This document shows, piece by piece, positions 56,880 to 64,000 of a stretch of DNA of 64,000 nt. Origin of the DNA: Dryococelus australis (lineage: Eukaryota; Arthropoda; Insecta; Phasmatodea; Phasmatidae); NCBI GenBank assembly GCA_029891345.1, contig CM057002.1, positions 21,562,795 through 21,626,794 of the forward strand, read 5' to 3'. The notes under the pieces are model-generated. The model saw only the letters and a list, made by a program, of their open reading frames with translations. It searched no databases and had not been told where the DNA came from. The translations under genes were made by a program, and so were the position numbers. Positions within the stretch are counted from its first letter, which is position 1. Each line of letters starts with the position of its first letter.

Positions 56880-58205
56880 CAAGCAACACTCGACCGATCG
56901 ACATTAGATCGCGGTCTCGATCAGTGCAGGTCGACAAGAACGGTGTTTACACTTTTGTTGGCGCCCTGTAACTCGTGGCCACGGGTCATATGATTTTACA
57001 TTCATCACAAGAGATAACTCTCGTGATGAATGGATATGTGTCCTAAATGAGTGTGTCTCGTGTAGTCGCGACCATTAGAAGCAACAGCCATTGTAAGGAA
57101 CACTGCGATAAGCAGTGCCCCTCATTCCCTCAGATTTCCGATGTGCGCGATGTCGACGGGCTCCCAGGGCCGAATACGGAGTGCGAAATGGCTCCGAATA
57201 GTGTCAAAAGATGGGGATTCGCATTCCCGCAGGAAGAGTAAAGTGGCGAGTGGCTCCCTAGCCGCATTAATTAATAGAAGCATTTTTAGGAATTTTAGCG
57301 GTGATTGCACCACAATTCTCTAGGCAAACCGCCCGCTCCAGCTTAGAGAGTAGATAACATATCTAGTGACGAAATCCGTATGTCGTCACATCCATATCCA
57401 TTCCTGTTATTATAACCAATACGACACGTGCCGACTTTAATATGTTTATTATAATAGTGTACATGTAATCAGCTATCGAGAATCAGCCACCTGATGTATC
57501 ATTTGATTTAGTATCACCCTTCAAGTGCGGTGACATACTCGTGACATCACATTCTTAGTCATATCTGGGTCTCCAGCGTTCACGAGTGTGTCACCAATGT
57601 GTTTTCGTTTAATAATCATAATTATGTAAAATGTCAGTTTCATTTATCATGTTAGTTATTATGTTCCATTTTTTCATGTCTTCATTTTCGTGCCGGATTC
57701 ACTGGACGTGTGGCGAAGCTGACACCATGTCGTTAGTCAGACTTCAGCACTCCAGACAACCGGCAGGGCAGCAGTAAACTCCGTGTACCCTCCTTGGCAA
57801 TTCAATCTAGTCTGCATTTTCTTTCAACGCAATAGTTAACCTAACTCAGGTACTTTTAAGTACTTTTAGTTAGCCAAGGGGAGGTCTCCCTGCATTCTCA
57901 GGTAGCATACAAGGACTTCATGTGTGAGACGCCTTTTTACGTAACTGTAACTTAAGGCCTACGCCTTATTTTTCACAGTAGTGACCACTGGCAGATCCAG
58001 AGTGCCAGGTCCGCTTAACCAAGGGTACACATTTTCATGTGCAACAACATTTCGTAGTACCTTTTCATAATAAAACAGTCATGCCATAATTAGACGTGTT
58101 TTATTGTATTAACACTCATGAATTAATCGGGTACTGCACCCTCATAGCAGCATCAACTTTAAAGTATCTTTCAGTGTATGTCTCCCTCAAGCATAGTAAA
58201 TCCAG
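56880..58205 (+). mobile_element. 3' LTR of the plus-strand gypsy copy
   Basis: Follows the pol tail directly. From CAACACTCGACCGATCGACA to CTCCCTCAAGCATAGTAAAT it is the reverse complement of 44570-46010, matching landmark by landmark: CTCGTGATGAATGGATATGT, GATGTGCGCGATGTCGACGG, GTGGCGAGTGGCTCCCTAGC, CACATCCATATCCATTCCTG, CCGGCAGGGCAG and AGTACTTTTAGTTAGCCAA. It defines the LTR of this family as roughly 1.3-1.7 kb. Confidence 0.78.
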
Positions 58206-58740
58206 TGATAATAAAGGGGAGCGAACGGTTTCCCTAGTTAATTGTGGTTCTATCACTTCAAAAAATTACTAAAAAGGCTCTAATTAATTACTGCAGCTAG
58301 GGAGCCGCTCGCCACTTTGCTCTTGCTCCTGGAATGTGATTCCCCATCTTTTGATGCCACTTGGAGCCACGTCGCACTCCGGATGCGGGCACGGGGCTCG
58401 TCGACATCGCGCACATCGGAAAGCTGTGGGAATAAGCAGCGCCACTTATCCCAGTGTTCCCTCCAATGCCTGTTGCGTCTAATGGCCGTGACTTCACAGG
58501 ACACACTCATTCAGGCCACATATCCATCCATCACGAGAGTTACCTCTTGTGATGAATGTTAAATATTATGACCCATGGCCATGAGTTACAGGGCGGCAAG
58601 AAAAGTGATAACGCCGTTCTTGTCGACCTTCACTGATCGAGACTGAGACCTAATGTCGATTGGTCGAGTGTTGATGAGTGGTTGATGCATCGGCGATGGA
58701 ATAAACGGGCACAATGGATACGTGGACGTCATTAACACCT
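58206..58740 (-). mobile_element. Inverted LTR fragment of the same gypsy family
   Basis: On the minus strand, from 58740 (TGTTAATGACGTCC) to about 58230, this is the 5' part of the LTR seen at 56888-57360 and 45540-46036. Together with 56880-57360 it forms inverted arms of about 470 bp around about 870 bp of LTR sequence. Confidence 0.75.
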
Positions 58741-59842
58741 CAATTATAATGAGAATAATAATACATATGGTACGCAAATACTCAATGTATAATTGTTGCT
58801 CAAATAATTTACAGCTAAATAAATATCTATGTTCAATATTACATGTATTTTTTTTTTAGGAATTTGATATAAGTTATTTTTTTATGAGCTATTATTTATA
58901 TCAGGTGCACAATGAAATGCTGCTCGTATAGTTATGGATTCGAGAGCCAGATCAGAGATTAACTCTTTTTATTTACAGTAATTTTCAAATTGGACTGCCT
59001 TTTTATTTTCTTGAAGAACCTTTCAGCGGGTTAAGTGAATATGATTTAACAACATAAAATAAAAAAAAACAGAAAGTAGAAATCATAAGTTAAACAATTT
59101 TGTCATCAAGGACAACTGTCTAAAGAACAAAATATGTAAATGTTTTACATAATGAACCTTGTTTAAAACAGTCACATGTAGTCCCAACAAATAATACAGA
59201 TCTTTCACAAAGCTCTCAAATGAATTTTTATAGCCTGAACGACAATCTACAGAAAAAATTAAGCTGAAAAATAAATGTAGGTAACACACAATAAGACACT
59301 TTGTATATACGAATCAAATACTTTTAAATGTACAAACATCGTAATTACCAATACATAATTATCTCCCACCCCCTCCGGTTCTCTATCAAAAACCACGCGG
59401 ACACAATGGTTGTTTATGCACGATGCTGATCTGCATCGCGGAGAGGACTCGTTACATAGTTACTTTCTACTTTGCATGTCCACTCGAGCCTTCTAAATTT
59501 TTCCTTTCAGTCAGTTGCTATCTTTCCACCACTTTTTGAATTAAATGTTGCCATAAAACTAATAAACAGAGCATATACATTTCCTGACTCTCAAAAGTTT
59601 ATTACTGAAGCTGCAATAGATTACGTTTATAAGGGGCCAATGCTCATTGGGAGGGCCTTAAAATGTGCTCACCTTACTGCGAATAGCCTATAGTTACTTA
59701 TATAACGAGAATTTCCGGTACTCGTTACTTCGGATTATGCGTGGTAACGACTATAAAAGTAACGAGTAGTTAATTTCCGCCCATCACTACTGAGTATTCA
59801 TTACTGTTAGTCGTTATTTTTGTTACTACAGCGAATCATTAC
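58741..59842. other. No gene recognised
   Basis: AT-rich. A plus-strand frame at 59511-59693 follows a good acceptor-like TTTTTCCTTTCAG and reads SVAIFPPLFELNVAIKLINR and onward to a stop, but I know no such family and no partner exon is evident. Confidence 0.3.
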
Positions 59843-59880
59843 TGCATACGAATCGCTTATTTATGAAACGGCCTAAGTCA
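59843..59880 (+). repeat. Left terminal inverted repeat of the candidate transposon
   Basis: TGCATACGAATCGCTTATTT then ATGAAACGGCCTAAGTCAGT. The core TTATTTATGAAACGGCCTAAG matches the reverse complement of the right end and of two internal sites. Confidence 0.6.
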
Positions 59881-60047
59881 GTGCACTAAAAGTTGTGGTA
59901 AAAAAAAACAAAAACTTCATAATATCTGTTTCATGTTTCATACAACAAAATTAATATTTTCTCATTACTGTGTAACTAAATGTAAATACTTTGACAAGTG
60001 CATGCCTAATAATTATTTCATTTACAGTGGGGAAAAAATTGTTAAAT

Positions 60048-60349
60048 ATCACAGACTTAGGCCCTTTCACAACATTACCTTCCAATCCAACAAAAGTGAT
60101 GTAATAAAACTTTCCAATCAAACAACAGTGATATATTTAAACCAAAACTATGTTTGGTAAACATGTACAACACAGTATTAAACATTTCAAACTATTTTCT
60201 GACATAATATTGCATAACATCGCAGACTGAAGGCCTTTCACAACTTACCTTACAACCCAACGACAGTGATGTAATTAAACATACACTTTGTTTGGTAAAC
60301 ATGTACAACACTGTATTAAACATTTCACACTATTTTCCGACATAATAAT
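60048..60349 (+). repeat. Direct duplication, about 170 bp apart
   Basis: CACAGACTTAGGCCCTTTCA ... AACATGTACAACACAGTATT (60048-60200) recurs as CGCAGACTGAAGGCCTTTCA ... AACATGTACAACACTGTATT (60220-60349). It lies just downstream of the stop codon of the minus-strand gene, in its presumed 3' untranslated region. Confidence 0.8.
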
Positions 60350-60354
60350 TCTTG

Positions 60355-62260
60355 TCACAGTGGCACGGTAGCTTCGTCTGTTTCCTTAGTTGGCCACTGG
60401 ATAATCTCACCGTAGGAGTCTTTGAATTCGGCAGAAATGTAATGGAGAACCTTCTTTAAGTCAGAAATCTTGTGTGCATTAATTGGCACTTTTTGCTTAG
60501 GATATGCCTTTTGTAGAGGAATATTGGATGTTTGACGAAGCACAAAAGTATGCGGCACAAGGTCGCCAATGAATTGGGAGGCAACTACTGTGCCTTTCTT
60601 GCAGCTGTTGTACTACAACTCCATAAAAGTCGATATAGCAAAGTCTTGCTTCTGGCTCTGTGGAACTGTTTTACTCCGGCTTTCCAATTACAAGCACGTT
60701 TTTTTTTATAATGGTTGGGCCACCAAGTCTTGAAGTCCAACACATAATCAGATGTTAACATGTTGACTGTGGATTTTCCAGCAACACCTGCAGACGTAAT
60801 CAATTTACAGATTTCCATCAGTACATAAAATCTATTCATTTTTTTTTTTTAACAACACGCTTCACCAATGCAAAATCGCGATCGCAAGCAAGATACAAAT
60901 GACAACGTATCGGAAACCGATGGACAATGATGTCAAATCTGTTGGTGTCCGTAAGTGATAACAAGAATCGTATCATGAAATTGTTCTTATTTTGCCCTCC
61001 ACAAGCATCGCTGTAAAGGTGCAGTTCTTTGACACATGGAGACATGTTGTCATTTATGTATGTTAGGAGGAATCAGCATGTTTCATTTGGCCCTCTATGT
61101 GCCTACCCTTCGTGATATAAAAATAATCTGGCTTCATCTGTTTTCAAGTTATGTATAGCAAAGGGGAACACCACACTGTCATTGGTTTTGCAAATGCGTT
61201 TTTGGTTTCTTTCATAGGTTTGTAGAACTAGTTATTTTTTCTTTCGTGGACAGCCAACTCGGCCATAGTTACACGCTTAGCACAATCAATTAGGTTTGGT
61301 GTCTATCTGTGGTCTTCAAAAATGGATATTGAAATTGTCATTGAAAACCTTGTACAGAAAGAATATTTTACTTTAGAATCAGGACTTTTCTCTTTGAACA
61401 TTGTATGCATCTTCTGTACGTCCAACTATGCATCAATATATTTCAATTCTTTGGATACGTGGTAGCTTACCTTGACAGGAAATGAAGACATGTGGTCCTC
61501 GATGGCCTGAATATCACCAGCAGGTAATGACTTCCTATTGTCTTGTCTTGCTGCCCCCGCATGTCCTTCGGTGATTGTCCAAGTAGTAACAATGTCTGCA
61601 GTCTCCTTACTCTCTTGAAAGATACCCCATATGATTGAATGGATTATTTCTGCCACACTTTCACTCTTCGTTCTTGAATCATTACATGATGTTTGAAGAG
61701 CGATGATCTTTTTCCAAACTCGCCACCCTTCCTTGGTCGGCGATGTTTAACTGGCACGGCTTCAAGCAACCCTTGAAGAAATATGTCTTGCTCATTCTTG
61801 CTTGAAAATGAATGTATAGCATCCAATAATCTCCCTTTCTGTTCAAAGCCAATCGTTTCATAGCATTTTCTGGCACATCTAAAGCAAAAATAAATTATTC
61901 ATTTCATGAGTCGTGAGAGCCATTTTAGACATTTCCTGTCTAGTAATCTACTTTATTACTAAATACATTAGTTTTCAATTACAATGTATTTAACAATACA
62001 TTATGCCACACATATTTTTACTACACAGAATGCATTGTGTCTACAAGAGTGAAATTAGAAAGCTGTACGAAACCGCATCTTAAAAGAATAACGTGAAGTA
62101 TCAGGTTACCTGCATGACTCGGTAGTAGTTTTAGGTTTCACAACATTCCCTTTGTAGTTGATATACTCCTTCCATTGCAGACGAGCTCTTTTAATTCGTT
62201 CACATTTATATTCCTCCACATTTCGCACTCTGTGTTTACATTTTTTTACTATGGTTAGGC
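60355..62260 (-). pseudogene. YSDxCGGQNKN-family protein (DUF7869-like), candidate transposase
   Basis: Minus strand. Exon 1 (to 62110; basic, RVRNVEEYKCERIKRARLQW and onward to TTTESC) ends at a CAG/GTAACC donor. The intron is 231 bp, and exon 2 starts at 61878 after TTTTTGCTTTAG. The phases join to give a Cys-rich SCRCARKC block. Then come FSSKNEQDIFLQGLLEAVPV, FKHHVMIQERRVKV, a stop near 61635, GVSFKRVRRLQTLLLLG, an AGDIQAIEDHMSSFPVKVSY block and AKRVTMAELAVHERK. The core HLYSDACGGQNKNNF follows at about 61020-60975, then CDRDFALVKR, DFKTWWPNHYKK, and a C-terminus VPINAHKISDLKKVLHYI ending at 60355. This order is that of a widespread metazoan uncharacterised family (DUF7869 in Pfam, from memory). 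Several stops and frameshifts make it inactive. Confidence 0.75.
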
Positions 62261-62480
62261 TCGGTTCCCACACAAGTCGCTTCACTCACTATTTCGCTAA
62301 TTTTCTACACAACAAACCATAAGCCACTAGGAAAAAGTACACAACAAAACAAATGAGCACCGAATATACTAGCATGCAACACGATATGACACTACTAAGG
62401 AGGTAGGAAGAGGATACTGGCTTTTTGTTTCCTCTTTGTTGCCAGCTGCAACCTTACAGTTATGGAAGGACATAATTCCA

Positions 62481-62666
62481 CTGACTAATGCCTTTTCATA
62501 ACTACACGAGATTTACTGAAAGTCAGTAAACCTACTTCCTTGCATCAGACTAGTGCCTTTTCATAACCAAACGATGCGTCTACGCCCAAAGACCAACATC
62601 CTGTCTGTAATTCATTTATTAGAAAGAAGTTTACTTGTGCCCTTTCGTAAATAAGCGATTTCGCAT
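62481..62666 (-). repeat. Subterminal repeats and right terminal inverted repeat
   Basis: On the minus strand three related 30-35 bp sites occur: 62666-62637 (CGCTTATTTACGAAAGGGCA), 62575-62549 (TCGTTTGGTTATGAAAAGGC, then ACTAGTC) and 62509-62481 (CTCGTGTAGTTATGAAAAGG, then CATTAGTCAG). The left end reads CGCTTATTTATGAAACGGCC then TAAGTCAG. Repeated terminal and subterminal sites are typical transposase-binding sites (established knowledge); binding here is inference. Confidence 0.6.
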
Positions 62667-63925
62667 TGCGAAGTGTTTTATAAAACATACCAATGATTAA
62701 AAATTTCCATTATAGTGCATATTATTTATGCAAAATTGTAATGAAGTGGGCCTTATTCATAGTCAGAGCTTCGTCCAAGGACGATCCATATCTGATCTTA
62801 CTGGGTGTCATAGAGTTAATATATGATGGAGGGGCAACAGCCTATCTTCTTCACGTCTATCAAGTGAAGCCGATTCCTTGTCAGACTTATTTCAACTGCG
62901 CATGCGCAGACAGATCGTTTAAGTCAGCCGCCATATTATGAGTGGCAGAAGTCACATTGTAAGCAATGTAAAACATGCACCTTGTTGCCGCTAATAGCCC
63001 TGCCCTTATCTTTCATTATCGTCTGTTGCCCGGCTTCACTTTCGTGTCTCGGCTTCCACTCCATAGACTAATACCTCCATGCTGGGTGTTGGTCTGAGGT
63101 TAGTCCGGACCACGGTGGTCTGAACTAAGGTTGGGCTAACTACATCGTATTCATAAACCCCGACTAGAGTGTGACTAACTTTAGTCAAAGGATCATCGAA
63201 GTACACTGTTGCCATGTTTATTGCGCATGCGCAACGAAACTCAGTAAAACTTATTTACAAAAAAAAATGTTTCCTTTTCAAATTTAATACTTATTTTAAA
63301 TAAGCTTTAATTAGCGTAACAAGAGATATAACATAATCTATTATACTGTGTGTTGAATTGAAAATAAATGTAGAAGTTTGGTACATGAACATATATTATA
63401 CAATCCATTTTTAGAAGCAATAGGTTATATAAAAGGTTTCAGCACTTTATTAAGGGTTAATTATTTCCATTCAAAGTGATGCTTTCGACAGTGCTGAGCT
63501 ATTTTTTGCCTGCTCGTGTAAACAAATCACGTTATTCAATAAATATTCATACATTTTCATTTCCAAGTCTTTTTACACTCGTCTACAACATTTTGCTAAG
63601 CAAGAATAGCAATTTCGTTATTTTTCACTACATTAACATCACTTTATTTGTTACTTTTAACTTTGTTTTTATGACTCTCTATCATATATTGCAATATATG
63701 AACCTCTCTCATATATGGTAATACTTCAGGTTGGAGGACGATAAAATTAATATATCAATATCTGATTATTCAATATTGATTTGTTAAATTTTCATAGCAC
63801 ACCTCTATGCACTGGTAATATGGCTGGTTTCGTTTTATTGCGCCAATACTGTCTTTATCATGATGTTAAATGTGTATTGTAATGCTAAATAGATTACAAA
63901 AATACATTATAAAGTGGTTAAAATT
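62667..63925. other. No gene; possible MITE-like block
   Basis: Two palindromic GCGCATGCGC motifs (about 62898 and 63221) bracket a segment with GTTAGTCCGGACCA and TGGTCTGAACTAAGGTTGG/GACTAACTTTAGTC words, which look like small inverted repeats of a MITE. I could not establish its ends. The rest is AT-rich. Confidence 0.35.
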
Positions 63926-63993
63926 CTACTTCCCATGTGAGGTTCGAACTCGCATCCTTCAGCCCACAATGTTACCATTGAACTACTAATACA
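63926..63993 (-). mobile_element. tRNA-like sequence (SINE head or tRNA pseudogene)
   Basis: Minus strand: A-box-like TAGTTCAATGGTAACATTG, then B box GAGTTCGAACCTC, at tRNA-like spacing. Acceptor stem pairing is poor, so a working tRNA gene is unlikely. The window ends 7 bp beyond it. Confidence 0.4.
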
Positions 63994-64000
63994 ATTTCTT

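Larger units (their letters stand above)
59843..62666 (-). mobile_element. Candidate DNA transposon encoding a YSDxCGGQNKN-family protein, about 2.8 kb
   Basis: The left end GAATCGCTTATTTATGAAAC at 59850 and the right end GTTTCGTAAATAAGCGAT-like sequence (CCTTTCGTAAATAAGCGATT at 62641-62660) are inverted partners over about 30 bp, extending through GGC-CTAAG / CTTGTGCCC. Between them lies a single minus-strand, intron-containing pseudogene that fills the unit. A motif shared with the terminal repeat recurs at 62549-62575 and 62481-62509. A target duplication could not be settled, so exact ends are provisional. Confidence 0.6.

Noticed and set aside
63926..63993. Functional tRNA gene
   Set aside because: A and B boxes are present but the acceptor stem does not pair and no convincing anticodon arm is seen.

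Overview
This window looks like a stretch of a transposon-rich arthropod genome, most likely an insect. It is AT-rich with intron-scale spacing, has canonical GT-AG splice sites, and carries many tRNA-derived SINE-like pieces, MITEs, mariner/pogo relatives and Ty3/gypsy retroelements. I see no bacterial operons, ribosomal RNA, CRISPR array or intact large ORF. The species cannot be named from sequence alone. All similarity statements below are by-eye reading; no search was run.

The only host gene I recognise is an organic anion transporting polypeptide (OATP/SLCO family), represented by three consecutive + strand exons at 18376-18571, 20565-20798 and 26053-26265. Their splice phases join exactly and they encode transmembrane segments 1 to 4 of the family. 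The 5' and 3' ends of the gene are not seen, so the DNA downstream of 26265 may be a very large intron.

Layout: 1-8640 holds a MITE, a tandem repeat full of CCGCCATNTTGG motifs and a tandem array of B-box-like motifs. 8641-14301 is one 5.7 kb inverted-repeat element whose long arms contain tandem subrepeats; it holds a spliced BED-like reading frame, an AT-rich satellite, a SINE with a 12 bp target duplication and a nested mariner-like element with a 5 bp duplication. 15.6-26.3 kb is the OATP region, with MITEs, SINEs and a dead pogo/Tigger transposase in or next to its introns. 26.5-28.6 kb is a 10 bp repeat followed by a roughly 50-copy, 38 bp minisatellite that looks like a tRNA A box.

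28.9-36.2 kb is a second large element with about 1.4 kb inverted arms; its interior carries a short reading frame resembling a conserved block of arthropod proteins I associate with Maverick/Polinton-like elements. 38.4-50.9 kb is a nest of minus-strand gypsy elements with long direct LTR-like repeats, a solo LTR inside one LTR and another LTR inside pol. 55.6-58.7 kb holds a plus-strand gypsy tail with LTRs in inverted orientation.

59.8-62.7 kb is the most interesting unit: a decayed, intron-containing gene of the metazoan family with a YSDxCGGQNKN core, bounded by terminal inverted repeats whose core motif recurs just inside the right end. This suggests that this little-described family is the transposase of a DNA transposon.
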